Positions 1 through 9,816 are shown, numbered from the stretch's first letter. The stretch is DNA of 64,000 nt from Clostridium sp. CAG:343 (GCA_000431335.1 FR888054.1:1-64000), one strand, 5' to 3'. Notes: generated from the letters alone by a model not told the origin. Numbers and translations: made by a program.

Positions 1-31
1 AGAGGAAGAATTTAGTTTTCTTCCTCTTTTT
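1..31 (+). terminator. Hairpin terminator at the window edge
   Basis: A stem (AGAGGAAGAA pairing with TTCTTCCTCT across a short loop) is followed by a T run, which reads as a rho-independent terminator in the + direction. The stop codon of the minus-strand small gene (12-14) lies inside it, so it may serve convergent transcripts, one of them from outside the window. Confidence 0.55.
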
Positions 32-197
32 TATCTTCGTATTTTTCTTTTTTCTTTTTTTCTTCAGGAATTACTACATATTTTGGCTTTTTTTCTGCTG
101 ATTTTGGTGTAGAAACATTTAAATGGTCATAAACAGGGGATATTTCTAAATTAGAACCATCACCAGAAACTACTTCTATGTTTTTCTTTTCTTCCAT
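12..197 (-). CDS. Small hydrophilic protein of unknown function
   Basis: A 61-residue, highly charged protein rich in Lys and Glu, with no membrane segment or Cys. I do not recognise the family. The start at 197 was chosen because a perfect GGAGGT ribosome site lies just upstream (about 203-208 on the minus strand). A longer frame runs upstream to 359 but is not supported by a ribosome site and overlaps scpB. It is divergent from scpB; the roughly 140-base gap carries the scpB promoter and, on the minus strand, a plausible TTGCAC / TAAGAT pair near 229-257. The C-terminal half is almost entirely Lys/Glu and probably disordered. Function unknown. Confidence 0.6.
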   Translation of the reverse strand: MEEKKNIEVVSGDGSNLEISPVYDHLNVSTPKSAEKKPKYVVIPEEKKKKEKYEDKKEEEN

Positions 198-270
198 AAA
201 TTTACCTCCGAAACTAATTTTGACTATCTTATCATATAAAAATAAAAAGTGCAAGAAAATCAAAAAAATA

Positions 271-299
271 TTGACATATTCACGTTTTTTTGACATAAT
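271..299 (+). promoter_or_regulatory. Probable sigma-A promoter of scpB
   Basis: A perfect -35 TTGACA (271-276) is followed, after 17 bases, by CATAAT (294-299); an alternative TATAAT starts at 299. The scpB start codon lies 36 bases downstream. Confidence 0.5.
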
Positions 300-334
300 A
301 TAATAGTTAAAATAAAATTTAAGAAGGAAAATAA

Positions 335-958
335 ATGGAAATAAATCAAAAAAAATCAATAATAGAAGCTATACTATTTGCGGCAGGAAGGCCTGTAAAA
401 AAATCAGAAATGGTTTTAGCATTAGAAATAACAGAGGAAGATATAGAAAACTTAGTTCAAAAAATGCAAGAAGAATACTGCGAAGATAATAGAGGAATTG
501 AATTAATAAAAGTAGAAGATTCATATCAATTATGTACAAAAAAAGAATTGTATGAATACATATATCCTGTATTAGATAAAAGAAATAAACCCAATTTATC
601 TAATGCAGCATTAGAAACATTAGCAATTATTGCATACAATCCTAAAATTACAAGAGCTGAAATAGAAGCAATTAGAGGAGTATCAGCAGATGCATGTGTT
701 TATAAATTGTTGGAATATGGATTAATTGAAGAAGCTGGAAAGATAGATTTGCCAGGAAAGCCAATGTCATATAAGACAACAAATGATTTTTTGAGAATGT
801 TTGGATATTCTTCTTTAGAAGAATTACCAGAACTTCCAAGATACAAATTAGATGAAAATAAACAAATTGTAATTGAAGATTTAATAGAAGAAAGAGAGGC
901 TCCAGAACCCCATGAGGGAGAAGGAGGGGTAAAAGATGAAGAAGATAATAAAAAATAG
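335..958 (+). CDS. scpB: Segregation and condensation protein B (ScpB)
   Basis: A 207-residue ScpB homologue. In the family, ScpB is the winged-helix dimer that binds ScpA and with Smc forms the bacterial condensin acting on newly replicated origins. The N-terminal part (residues 1-80) carries the family pattern of an opening 'IEAILFAAGRPV' and a first winged helix; the second winged helix (about 85-160) contains 'ALETLAIIAYNPKITRAEIE' and 'RGVSADACVYKLLEYGLI', both close to the ScpB consensus. An acidic/Lys-rich tail of about 35 residues is extra. The ATG is preceded by AAGAAGGA. proS begins 14 bases downstream, so the two are probably co-transcribed. Its partner smc is at 49-52.7 kb; scpA is not in the window. 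Confidence 0.93.
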   Translation: MEINQKKSIIEAILFAAGRPVKKSEMVLALEITEEDIENLVQKMQEEYCEDNRGIELIKVEDSYQLCTKKELYEYIYPVLDKRNKPNLSNAALETLAIIAYNPKITRAEIEAIRGVSADACVYKLLEYGLIEEAGKIDLPGKPMSYKTTNDFLRMFGYSSLEELPELPRYKLDENKQIVIEDLIEEREAPEPHEGEGGVKDEEDNKK

Positions 959-972
959 AAAGAAGGATTTAT

Positions 973-2253
973 ATGAAATTATCACAAACAGGAATGGGAA
1001 CTGTAAAATTAAATAATATAGATGAGATGTATCCAGGGCAAAGTATTTTATTACAAACAGGACAATTAGTACAATATGGTGCAGGTATATTTGGATATAA
1101 TACGATTCCATTATTAGTAAAGAAGAAAATAGAGTCAATAATTGAAGAAACTTTAAATAAATATGGATGTATAGAAGTTTTACTTCCAGTTCTACAACCA
1201 GATTCTATATGGAAGAACTCAGGAAGATATGATCATTATGTTAATGATGGAACGATGTTGATTACAGAATCAAACAAAGGAACTTTTTGCTTAGCTCCAA
1301 CGGGAGAAGAAGCAATGTTAGAATTTTTACGTGAAAAGTTAAAATCATATAAAAATTTACCGGTAACGTATTATCAAATTGGAGAAAAGTTTAGAAATGA
1401 AATTAGAACAAGAGGATATTTATTAAGAGGAAAATCTTTTACAATGCTAGATGCATACAGCTTTGATAAAAATGAAGAAGATATGATAAAAGCTTATGAT
1501 AATTTAAGAAAAGCATTTTTAGAAATATTTGATAAAATAGGAATGAAGGTTATTCCTATTGTTGCTGATAATGGTGCTATGGGAGGAAAAAAATCAGAAG
1601 AATTTATGATAATTTCTGAACAAGGTGAAGACAAAATACTTTATGATGATAAAATTGGAATAGGTATTAATACAGAGGTATTAGAAAAGGAAAATTATAA
1701 AGAATATTTAAAAGAAGAATATGGAATTGATGATATATCAACTTTTAAAGAAATTAGAACAACAGAGTTAGGTCATATTTTCCAATTAGGAACAAGATAT
1801 TCTGAAATTATGAATGGAAAATATACAGACAAAGATGGAAAAGAAGCATTATATTACATGGGATGTTATGGAATAGGTGTAAGTAGAACTTTAGCAGCAT
1901 TATATGAACATTGTTTAATAAATGATAGTAAATGGGGACCTTGTGGTTTTTCTTTACCAGAAGAAATAGCTCCATATAAAATTCAAATAGTACCGAAAAT
2001 GGATAATGAAGAAAAAGTAAAACAAGGAAACGAGTTATATCAATTATTAAATAAAGAAGGAATAGGCTGTATTTTAGATGATAGAGAAAATTTAAATATA
2101 GGAGCTAAAATTAAAGATTGTAAAGTACTTGGAACACCATATTTAGTTGTTTTAGGAGATAAAGCAAAAGAAAATGAGTTCGAAATAGAAAGTATAAAAA
2201 CAGGTGAAAAAGAAATATATACTTTAGAAGAATTAATAAAAAGATTTAAATAA
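973..2253 (+). CDS. proS: Prolyl-tRNA synthetase, short form without the editing insertion
   Basis: A class II aminoacyl-tRNA synthetase that charges tRNA-Pro. Motif 2 is visible as 'FRNEIRTRGYLLRGKSF' (about 140-156) and motif 3 as 'GCYGIGVSRTLAALYEH' (about 297-313), followed by an anticodon-binding domain ending near 426. Typical bacterial ProRS is about 570 residues because it carries an editing insertion between motifs 2 and 3; here that stretch is only about 140 residues, so the protein belongs to the short class lacking the full INS domain. It follows scpB by 14 bases with its own AAGGA site. It contains an intact CTT-GGA dicodon (2128-2133), a useful control for the frameshift pattern described in the findings. 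Confidence 0.93.
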   Translation: MKLSQTGMGTVKLNNIDEMYPGQSILLQTGQLVQYGAGIFGYNTIPLLVKKKIESIIEETLNKYGCIEVLLPVLQPDSIWKNSGRYDHYVNDGTMLITESNKGTFCLAPTGEEAMLEFLREKLKSYKNLPVTYYQIGEKFRNEIRTRGYLLRGKSFTMLDAYSFDKNEEDMIKAYDNLRKAFLEIFDKIGMKVIPIVADNGAMGGKKSEEFMIISEQGEDKILYDDKIGIGINTEVLEKENYKEYLKEEYGIDDISTFKEIRTTELGHIFQLGTRYSEIMNGKYTDKDGKEALYYMGCYGIGVSRTLAALYEHCLINDSKWGPCGFSLPEEIAPYKIQIVPKMDNEEKVKQGNELYQLLNKEGIGCILDDRENLNIGAKIKDCKVLGTPYLVVLGDKAKENEFEIESIKTGEKEIYTLEELIKRFK

Positions 2254-2280
2254 AATATATATGTTAATTGAAAGATATAT

Positions 2281-2318
2281 AAAGTAGAGTTTTTAATTTG
2301 AAAATTCTACTTTTTTAT
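2281..2318 (+). terminator. Rho-independent terminator after proS
   Basis: AAAGTAGA pairs with TCTACTTT across an AT-rich loop and is followed by TTTTTT. It closes the scpB-proS unit. Confidence 0.65.
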
Positions 2319-2422
2319 TATGAATAAAAACATTTCACGAGAAGAACACAAATAAAATACTAAATAGAAACAATATATATGTAATATGCAATTATAAAAT
2401 TTTGACTAAGGAGAAAAAATAT

Positions 2423-3082
2423 ATGAAAAATAAAAAACAAGAAAGTAGAAATTTAGTAGAGATGAAAAACTTTTTAGATTATAATAAAAAAATTAATAAG
2501 GAAGATAATACATTTCAAAAATTAATGGTTATATACAAAATGGCAATAAAAGAATTAAACACAAAAGTAGAAATAATAAAAGAAGAATATAAATTATTTT
2601 ATAATTATGATTTAATTGATCACATGAATTTTAGAATAAAAGAGCCAGATAGTATAATAAAAAAGATGAAAAATAAAGAATGCAAATTAACTTATAAAGA
2701 AATGATAGAAAATATAAATGATATTGCAGGAATTAGAATAGTATGTTCATTAAAAAAAGATATTTTTTCAATTAAGAATTTACTGCAAAAGTTGCCAGGA
2801 GTACGAACTATAAAAGAAAAAGATTATGTGACAAATCCTAAAAAAAGTGGATATTCAGCTTATCATATAATATTAGGAATACCTGTTGTTTTGTCGCAAC
2901 AAATAATATATGTAAAAGTAGAAGTACAAATAAGAACAATGGCAATGGATTTTTGGTCAAGTTTAGAACATAAAATGAAATACAAGCCAGAAGATGTTAT
3001 AGATAAGAAAACATCAAAAGAGTGGGTAAATTGTGCAAAAATCATTAATAAATTAGATAATAAAATGATGCTAATGTCATAA
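2423..3082 (+). CDS. Small alarmone synthetase (RelQ/SAS-type (p)ppGpp synthetase)
   Basis: A 219-residue stand-alone RelA/SpoT synthetase domain. The pattern 'DIAGIRIVCSLKKDIF' (about 94-109), the 'GYSAYHIILGIPV' segment and the 'VEVQIRTMAMDFWSSLEHKM' segment match the nucleotide-binding and catalytic motifs of small alarmone synthetases, which transfer pyrophosphate from ATP to GDP/GTP. No HD hydrolase, TGS or ACT domain is present. The ATG at 2423 was preferred over a TTG at 2402 because AAGGAG (2408-2413) sits 9 bases before it. It stands alone between proS and dnaG. With the bifunctional-looking Rel at 38.6 kb, whose synthetase half is divergent, this protein may be an important source of alarmone. 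Confidence 0.85.
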   Translation: MKNKKQESRNLVEMKNFLDYNKKINKEDNTFQKLMVIYKMAIKELNTKVEIIKEEYKLFYNYDLIDHMNFRIKEPDSIIKKMKNKECKLTYKEMIENINDIAGIRIVCSLKKDIFSIKNLLQKLPGVRTIKEKDYVTNPKKSGYSAYHIILGIPVVLSQQIIYVKVEVQIRTMAMDFWSSLEHKMKYKPEDVIDKKTSKEWVNCAKIINKLDNKMMLMS

Positions 3083-3191
3083 AGAGATAATATAAATATT
3101 TTTTACATTAAAGAAGGATTTATGTAAAATGCGTCGAATAATATATATGTGAATATTTATTTGAAATAATTTGAGAGAAAGTGAGGAAAAA

Positions 3192-4974
3192 ATGCCAAGG
3201 TATAGTGATGAAATCATAGATGAAGTAAGACAAACAAATGATATTGTAGATATTATATCACAATATGTCCACCTAAAAAGAAGCGGAAGAAACTTTTTTG
3301 GACTTTGTCCATTTCATAATGAAAAGTCACCTTCATTTTCGGTTTCTCCAGATAAACAAATATTCCATTGTTTTGGCTGTGGAGTAGGAGGAAATGTATT
3401 TACGTTTCTAACAAAAATAGAAGGTATAAGCTTTATAGAAGCGGTTCAAACTTTAGCTGAAAGATCAAATATACAACTACCTACTTTAGAAAATACTATA
3501 GATTCTGCAAAAGAAGAATTAAAAGCCAAAGTATTAAAAGTAAATGAATTTACTGCACAATATTATCATGAAAATTTGTATAAACCAGAATCTAAAATTG
3601 TTCAAGAATATATAAAAAAAAGAAAATTGAGTAATGAAACATTAAAGTCTTTTAGACTTGGTTTTTCAGGTAGATTTGATGAATTATATCATGCTTTAAA
3701 AAAAGAAGGATTTCAAGATGCTGAAATTCTAGAATCTGGTTTAGTAAATCGAAATGACAATGGAAGATATATAGATAGATATAGAAATCGCTTAATGTTT
3801 CCTATTTGTGATGCACGAGGAAGGGTTATAGCATTTGGAGGAAGAGTTTTAGATGATTCTAAACCTAAATATATCAATTCACCAGAAAATTTAGTTTATA
3901 GTAAAGGGAGAAATTTATTTGGATTAAATGTTGCTAAAAAAGGTGATACAAAAAAACTGTTAATAGTAGAGGGATATATGGATGTTATTTCTTTACATCA
4001 AAGAGGAATAACTAATGTAGTAGCACCACTTCGGAACAGCTTTAACTCAGCAACAAGGTTGGTTATTAAGAAAAAATGCAGAGCAAATAATTTTAAGTTT
4101 TGACTCTGATGAAGCAGGACTTACAGCAAAAATAAGAGCTTTAGATATTTTACAAAACATGGGATGTGATATTAGAGTTTTGCAAATGGAAGGTGCAAAG
4201 GATCCAGATGAATATATTATAAAATATGGAAATGCAAGATTTCAAACATTGATAGATAAAGCACTTTCAGTAATTGAATTTAAAGTAAAGATTTTAAAAC
4301 AAAACTTAAATTTAGATATTACTAATGATAAAATAAAATTTTTAAACGAAATAGCAAAATTAATTTCAAAGGTTGATAACACTATAGAAAAAGAAGTTTA
4401 TATAGAAAAAATTTCTAAAGAATATCAAATCTCAAAAGAAGCAATTTATGCAGAAGTCAATAAATTAGCATATGGTAAAAATAAAAGTGAAAAAATATTA
4501 GATAAAGAAAAGGCAGTTATAAAACATCAAAAAGTAGAAAAAACTGAAGTATCAGAATTAGTAAAAAAAAGAGAAAATACAGTATTAGCGCTTTTATTAA
4601 TGGGTGATTTAAATGTTTTTAAAATAATAAAACAAAATATAACAATAGAAGATTTTAAGGATAATTTAAATAAACAAATTGCTACAAAATTGTATGAAGA
4701 ATTAGAAAAAGGAAATAGTAATATTAATAGTATATTGGATAATTTAAGTGATGAAGAACAAAATCATATAACAGCAATTTTAGCAGATGATTACGAAATA
4801 AATAATATCGAAAAGGCAATAGATGATATTATGCAAAGTTATGAAAAAGATAAACTAAATGAAAGAAAGTTTCAAATATTAGAAATGCTAGAAACACCAA
4901 TAGAAGAAAATCAAAAAAAAGAATTAGAAAAAGAGCTTAGTGAAATTATTATTCACTTAGCAAAAATTAAATAG
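3192..4974 (+). CDS. dnaG: DNA primase DnaG, read through a +1 shift at a CGG codon
   Basis: DnaG makes RNA primers at the replication fork. The N-terminal zinc ribbon ([11 protein letters not shown] ... FHCFGCG, residues 36-65) and the RNA polymerase core domain are intact. The TOPRIM domain begins with '[17 protein letters not shown]' and should continue '[13 protein letters not shown]', then 'LSFDSDEAG'. The frame is broken at 4032-4034, where CTT-CGG-A replaces CTT-GGA; skipping the C restores the conserved Gly and the rest of the protein (593 residues, normal for the family). The remaining part carries the TOPRIM aspartates and the helicase-binding C-terminus. ATG 3192 has a GTGAGGA site; an upstream in-frame TTG does not. 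rpoD starts 13 bases after the stop. Because primase is essential, I infer that the shift is made during translation and the gene is active. Confidence 0.92.
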
Positions 4975-4987
4975 GGGTGAAAAATTA

Positions 4988-6256
4988 ATGGCAAAAAAGA
5001 AGGATGAATTAGAAGAAGTTAAAAAGAAAGCTGAAAAAGATAAAGAAAATTTAGAAAAAATGGAAAAGGCAAGAAAAGATACTAAAAGAAAGGCTGAAAA
5101 AAAGATTGAGGAATTAAATGAACATAAGGCAAAAGATAAAAAAGAACAACATACTAAGGAAAAAGACGAAAATGACAAAATAAAAGATGATAAAGTAAAC
5201 AATATATTAAAAAAGGCAAAAGAACAAGGAAGTATAACATATGGAGATTTAGCCAAAGAACTTGATGATGTTAATCCAGAGCAAATTGATAAAGTTTTTG
5301 ATGCTTTTGAAGCTTTAGGCGTAAATTTAAGTGATGATTTAGATGACGAAGAACCAGACATAGAAGATTTAAAAGAAGTAGAATATTTAAAATTAGATGA
5401 AATAACAGATACAAGTTATGAAGGAATTAATGTAGATGACCCTGTAAGAATGTATTTAAGAGAAATAGGAAGAATCCCACTTTTAACATTTGATCAAGAA
5501 TTAGATTTAGCTAAAAGAATTCTTGATGGAGATGAAGATGCTAAAAAGCGATTAGCAGAATCAAACTTAAGATTAGTAGTTAGTATAGCTAAAAAATATG
5601 TTGGAAGAGGAATGCTATTTTTAGATTTAATTCAAGAAGGAAATATGGGATTAATTAAAGCGGTAGAAAAATTTGATTATACTAAAGGATTTAAATTTAG
5701 TACTTATGCAACATGGTGGATTAGACAAGCAATTACAAGAGCGATTGCAGATCAAGCAAGAACAATTAGAATACCTGTTCATATGGTAGAGACAATAAAT
5801 AAATTAATAAGAACTTCAAGGCACTTACTTCAACAATTAGGAAGAGAACCAACGCCAGAAGAAATTGCAGAAGAAATGGAAATACCAGTTGAAAAGGTTA
5901 TGGAAATTCAAAAAATTGCTCAAGATCCAGTTTCTTTGGAAACTCCAATAGGAGAAGAAGATGATAGTCATTTAGGAGATTTTATACAAGATGATGATAG
6001 TCCAGCTCCACATGATTCAGCTGCTTATACATTATTAAAAGAACAATTAGAAGAGGTAATGAATACATTAACTCCAAGAGAAGCAAAAGTATTAAAACTA
6101 AGATTTGGATTAGAAGATGGAAAAGCACGTACTTTAGAGGAAGTAGGACGTGAATTTGAAGTAACGCGTGAGAGAATAAGACAAATTGAAGCAAAGGCAC
6201 TAAGAAAGTTAAGACATCCAAGTAGAAGTAAAAAATTGAGAGATTATATGGGATAA
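4988..6256 (+). CDS. rpoD: Primary RNA polymerase sigma factor RpoD (SigA)
   Basis: A 422-residue vegetative sigma factor that directs RNA polymerase to -10/-35 promoters. An unusually Lys/Glu-rich, probably coiled-coil leader of about 70 residues precedes region 1.1. Region 1.2 is '[16 protein letters not shown]'; region 2 includes '[17 protein letters not shown]' and '[20 protein letters not shown]'; region 3 follows; region 4.2 ends with '[20 protein letters not shown]'. The dnaG-rpoD order is the conserved macromolecular-synthesis operon of Firmicutes, without rpsU here. A GGGGTGA ribosome site precedes the ATG. The basic N-terminal extension is longer than in most relatives and is the only oddity. 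Confidence 0.96.
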   Translation: MAKKKDELEEVKKKAEKDKENLEKMEKARKDTKRKAEKKIEELNEHKAKDKKEQHTKEKDENDKIKDDKVNNILKKAKEQGSITYGDLAKELDDVNPEQIDKVFDAFEALGVNLSDDLDDEEPDIEDLKEVEYLKLDEITDTSYEGINVDDPVRMYLREIGRIPLLTFDQELDLAKRILDGDEDAKKRLAESNLRLVVSIAKKYVGRGMLFLDLIQEGNMGLIKAVEKFDYTKGFKFSTYATWWIRQAITRAIADQARTIRIPVHMVETINKLIRTSRHLLQQLGREPTPEEIAEEMEIPVEKVMEIQKIAQDPVSLETPIGEEDDSHLGDFIQDDDSPAPHDSAAYTLLKEQLEEVMNTLTPREAKVLKLRFGLEDGKARTLEEVGREFEVTRERIRQIEAKALRKLRHPSRSKKLRDYMG

Positions 6257-6270
6257 ATACGGAGGAAAAA

Positions 6271-7335
6271 ATGAATCAATTATCAGGTTTAATGGATAAT
6301 ATTATGGCAGTGCAAATTATAGACATTGTTATTGCTGTTTCTATTGTTATACTTTTTAGAATTTTTAGCTCTAGTTTATCATATATTTGTATTAAAATGT
6401 TTAAATTTAAAACTAGAAACAAAAAGAAAATAAAAGAAAGTGCTTTTTACAATCCATTAAGAGTATTCATAAGTTTATTAGGTGTATATATAGCTATTGC
6501 TTTTTTAAGGCAACCATTGAATATTTCAGATGAAGTAATAGGATTTGTTACAAAGGCATTCCAAATTATTAGTGTAATTATATTTGCAAAAGGATTAGCA
6601 GCAAGTCTTACACCACAATCAGTAATAGCAAAGAAAATAAAGGAAAAGACAAACAGAGGAATGGAAGATTCAATGTTTGATTTTCTATTAAAAGTAGTAA
6701 GAGTAATTATTTACATTATTGCAGGATTTATAGCAATAACATTATTAGGAATTAATTTAAATGGATTGGTAGCAGGACTTGGAATTAGTGGTGTTATAGT
6801 AACATTAGCAGCACAAGATACTGCAAAGAACTTATTTGGTGGAATGGTTATTTTTGTTGATAAGCCATTTATAGTAGGAGATTGGATTGAAATAGCAGAA
6901 TACGAAGGAACGGTTGAAGATATTACTTTTAGAAGTACAAGAGTAAGAACATTTGAAAATTCATTAGTAAATATACCAAATTCAATTATTGCTAATTCAT
7001 CTATTATAAATTGGAGTAAAATGGAAAAGAGAAGATATAAAACTAACTTATGTATTCAAATTGATACTCCATTAGAAAAGTTAGAAAAGTTCCAAAAAAG
7101 AGTAAAAGAAATGTTGCAAGAAAGAGATGCTATTTATGATGATTCTATTATTGTAAAATTTGATGAAATAAAAGATAATGGAATTAATGTATTAGTTTGT
7201 AGTTATACAGATTCAGTGGATTATCCTAGTTATTTAGCTGAAAAGGAAAATATTAATCGTAAAATAATGAAAATTTTGAGAGAAGAGAATATTGAGTTAT
7301 CTTATGATACAAAAACTGTATATGTGAAAAATTAA
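6271..7335 (+). CDS. Small-conductance mechanosensitive channel, MscS family
   Basis: A 354-residue membrane protein. It has three to four hydrophobic helices: about 10-35, 65-90, 95-115 and a pore-lining helix near 145-185 ('GLVAGLGISGVIVTLAAQD' lies in the Gly/Ala-rich pore region). The beta domain follows with 'FGGMVIFVDKPFIVGDWIE' and 'VEDITFRSTRVRTFENSLV', both characteristic of MscS. Family members open under membrane tension and release solutes during osmotic downshock. It follows rpoD by 14 bases with a GGAGGA site, so it may be read with dnaG-rpoD, and a terminator closes the unit. Confidence 0.92.
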   Translation: MNQLSGLMDNIMAVQIIDIVIAVSIVILFRIFSSSLSYICIKMFKFKTRNKKKIKESAFYNPLRVFISLLGVYIAIAFLRQPLNISDEVIGFVTKAFQIISVIIFAKGLAASLTPQSVIAKKIKEKTNRGMEDSMFDFLLKVVRVIIYIIAGFIAITLLGINLNGLVAGLGISGVIVTLAAQDTAKNLFGGMVIFVDKPFIVGDWIEIAEYEGTVEDITFRSTRVRTFENSLVNIPNSIIANSSIINWSKMEKRRYKTNLCIQIDTPLEKLEKFQKRVKEMLQERDAIYDDSIIVKFDEIKDNGINVLVCSYTDSVDYPSYLAEKENINRKIMKILREENIELSYDTKTVYVKN

Positions 7336-7340
7336 GAAAA

Positions 7341-7376
7341 AACCCTGTGTTATATTACATGGGGTTAAATTTTATT
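7341..7376 (+). terminator. Terminator after the mscS gene
   Basis: AACCCtGTG pairs with CATgGGGTT around a TTATATTA loop, followed by an A/T-rich stretch ending in TTTTATT. Confidence 0.6.
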
Positions 7377-7395
7377 TAACTCCTTTTCAGTTCAT

Positions 7396-7468
7396 TCAAT
7401 AAAATTTAAGTGTTATAGTGGTAGCCAAAGTTTGGACATCATAATTATTTCTTAATAAACTGTAATAA
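7396..7468 (+). repeat. Single copy of the terminal repeat of the 12-kb palindromic element
   Basis: This stretch, with a TTTAAGTGTTATAGTGG core followed by a TTTGGACATCATAA segment, matches both ends of the palindromic element at 11977-12440. It carries one end only, without the long hairpin. The rest of this 220-base gap holds the terminator above and the upstream region of the response regulator gene. Confidence 0.55.
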
Positions 7469-7556
7469 TATTGAAACTTAAAATTCTTCACAATATAGAC
7501 ATAATTGGTCGTTATAATATATAATATATATAATTTATGGAAGGAATGAGATTAAA

Positions 7557-8234
7557 ATGGTTAATAATTGTATTCTAGTTGTAGATGATGAAATAAGAAT
7601 GAGAAAATTAATTAAAGATTTTTTGGTAGCCAAAGGTTACAGTATACTAGAAGCGGAAGATGGAGAAAAAGCATTAGAAGTATTTGAAGAAAACAAGAAT
7701 AAAATTAATTTAGTATTATTAGATGTAATGATGCCTAAGTTAGACGGATGGTCTGTATTAAGACAAATTAGACAAGAATCTAAAGTTCCTATTATTATGC
7801 TAACAGCAAGAGGAGAAGAACAAGATGAACTATTTGGATTTGAACTTGGAGTTGACGAATATATATCAAAACCATTTAGTCCTAAAATATTAGTAGCAAG
7901 AGTTGAAGCTATTTTAAAGAGAACAGCACCTGATTCAAAAGAAGTAAAAGATTATGGCGGAGTAGAAATTGATAAAGAAGGAAGGACAGTAAAGGTTGAT
8001 GGTAAATTAATTGAATTAAGCTTAAGAGAGTATGAATTGTTAACATATTTAGTAGAAAATAAAGATATAGCTTTATCTAGAGATAAAATATTAAATAATG
8101 TATGGAATTATGATTATTATGGAGACTCAAGAACTATAGATAGTCATATAAAAAAGATTAGACATAAACTAGGTAAAAAAGGAAAATATATTAAAACAAT
8201 TAGAGGTGTAGGATATAAATTTGAAGTAAAATAG
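7557..8234 (+). CDS. OmpR/PhoB-family response regulator
   Basis: A 225-residue two-domain regulator. The receiver domain starts 'CILVVDDEIRMRKLIK' with the acidic pair, has the phosphoacceptor Asp in 'LVLLDVMMPKLDG' (near residue 57), the conserved Thr in 'PIIMLTAR' and the Lys in 'YISKPF'. The C-terminal half (about 130-225) is an OmpR-type winged helix: 'LSLREYELLTYLVENKD', then 'SRTIDSHIKKIRHKLG', ending 'IKTIRGVGYKFE'. It is expected to bind direct repeats upstream of target promoters when phosphorylated. The histidine kinase gene begins 17 bases after its stop, so they form one unit. The regulon cannot be told from the sequence. Confidence 0.95.
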   Translation: MVNNCILVVDDEIRMRKLIKDFLVAKGYSILEAEDGEKALEVFEENKNKINLVLLDVMMPKLDGWSVLRQIRQESKVPIIMLTARGEEQDELFGFELGVDEYISKPFSPKILVARVEAILKRTAPDSKEVKDYGGVEIDKEGRTVKVDGKLIELSLREYELLTYLVENKDIALSRDKILNNVWNYDYYGDSRTIDSHIKKIRHKLGKKGKYIKTIRGVGYKFEVK

Positions 8235-8251
8235 TAGAAAGAGGAATAATA

Positions 8252-9751
8252 ATGAGTAAAAAACAGAATCCATTAAAATCAGTAAGAGTAAAATTGTTTA
8301 TGACTTTGTCTTTAGTTATATTATTAATTATTATATTTCTAATTTTAGTAAATAACTTTGTTTTAGGCAGATTTTATTTGTATAGTAAAAGACAAACTTT
8401 AAAATCTGTTTATAGAACTGTAAATGATTATTACAATAATGATAAAAGTGAGAATTTTGAAGAAAAATTAGAACAAATTGCTATTCAAAACAATTTTGAT
8501 ATTTTAATTAGAAATAATGAAAATGTTAATATATATACTTCTAATAAAGATTTTTATTCTACTTTTGGCCAAATGAATGAAATGACAAGTAGATTTAATA
8601 TAGGTGTTGGGGAGCTAATAGAACAAAGTGATAATTTTGTTATAAAAAAAATAAAAGATAGTAAAAACGGAATAACTTATATATTGTTATCATCAACATT
8701 GGATAATGGGTATTTATTGTATATTAGAATACCAATCAGCTCAATTCAGGAAAGTGTAAAAATATCAAATAATTTTCTATATTTAATGGCTGGATTTGCT
8801 ATTTTAATAGCAGCTGTAATAGTTTCATATGTATCTAGAAAGTTTACAGATCCAATATTGGAATTAAATGATATTGCGAAGAAAATGTCTAATTTAGATT
8901 TTAGTCATAAATATAGAATTAAAGATGTAGATGATGAAATTAATAATCTTGGACGAAGTATTAATGTTATGTCTGATAAATTGGAGAGAACTATAAATCA
9001 ACTTAGAAATAGTAATATAGAGTTAGAAAAGGATATAGAAGAAAAATCTAAAATAGATGAAATGAGAAAAAGTTTTATATCAGATGTGTCACATGAACTG
9101 AAAACTCCTATTGCCTTGATTCAAGGGTATAGTGAAGGATTATTGGAAAATGTGAATACAGATGAAGAAAGCAGAAAATTTTATGCAGAAGTAATTTTGG
9201 ATGAGACGAATAAAATGGATAAATTAGTAAAACAATTACTAGAATTAATGAAACTAGAATATGGAAAAAGACAGTTTAATGATAAAAAATTTAATATAGT
9301 AGAAGTTGAAAAAGAAGTTGTAAGAAAGTCCAAAGTAATGTTAGAAGAAAAGAAAGTAAAAATAGAATTTAATTTATCAGAAGAGATAAATGTTTTTGCA
9401 GATGATTTTTATATAGAACAAGTTATTAGTAATTATATAACAAATGCTATAAAACATGTTAAAGAAATCGACGGAAAAAAAGTTATAAGTATTGTTAATG
9501 AGGTGAATATAGAAAAAAATAAAGTACGTGTTAAAATTTTTAATACGGGTGAAAATATAGCAGAAGAGCATATCAACAGAATTTGGAATCGTTTTTATAA
9601 GGTGGATGAATCAAGAAATAGAACAGATGGTGGAACAGGAATAGGTCTTTCATTTGTAAAAGCGATTATGAATAATTATGGAAATAGATATGGTGTAACC
9701 AATAAGGAAGATGGTGTTGAGTTTTATTTTGATTTAGATTTAATAGTATAG
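8252..9751 (+). CDS. Membrane sensor histidine kinase
   Basis: A 499-residue sensor kinase and partner of the preceding regulator. It has a transmembrane helix at about 16-38, an extracytoplasmic sensor region (about 40-170), a second helix at about 173-195 and a HAMP linker ('FTDPILELNDIAKKMSNLDF'). The HisKA domain carries the phosphorylated His in 'SDVSHELKTPIALIQGYSEG' (near 280). The HATPase domain shows the N box 'YITNAIKH' and a G box with 'DGGTGIGLSFVKAIM'. The input signal is unknown. The spacing of 17 bases and the strong terminator after it define a two-gene operon. Confidence 0.94.
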   Translation: MSKKQNPLKSVRVKLFMTLSLVILLIIIFLILVNNFVLGRFYLYSKRQTLKSVYRTVNDYYNNDKSENFEEKLEQIAIQNNFDILIRNNENVNIYTSNKDFYSTFGQMNEMTSRFNIGVGELIEQSDNFVIKKIKDSKNGITYILLSSTLDNGYLLYIRIPISSIQESVKISNNFLYLMAGFAILIAAVIVSYVSRKFTDPILELNDIAKKMSNLDFSHKYRIKDVDDEINNLGRSINVMSDKLERTINQLRNSNIELEKDIEEKSKIDEMRKSFISDVSHELKTPIALIQGYSEGLLENVNTDEESRKFYAEVILDETNKMDKLVKQLLELMKLEYGKRQFNDKKFNIVEVEKEVVRKSKVMLEEKKVKIEFNLSEEINVFADDFYIEQVISNYITNAIKHVKEIDGKKVISIVNEVNIEKNKVRVKIFNTGENIAEEHINRIWNRFYKVDESRNRTDGGTGIGLSFVKAIMNNYGNRYGVTNKEDGVEFYFDLDLIV

Positions 9752-9752
9752 A

Positions 9753-9789
9753 AAAGAGCTTTAGATTTTTTGTAATCTAAAGCTCTTTT
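9753..9789 (+). terminator. Strong terminator after the two-component operon
   Basis: AAAAGAGCTTTAGATT pairs with AATCTAAAGCTCTTTT around a short TTTTTGT-type loop. Confidence 0.8.
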
Positions 9790-9816
9790 GGTAAAAAAGT
9801 ATATTAAAAATGTAGT

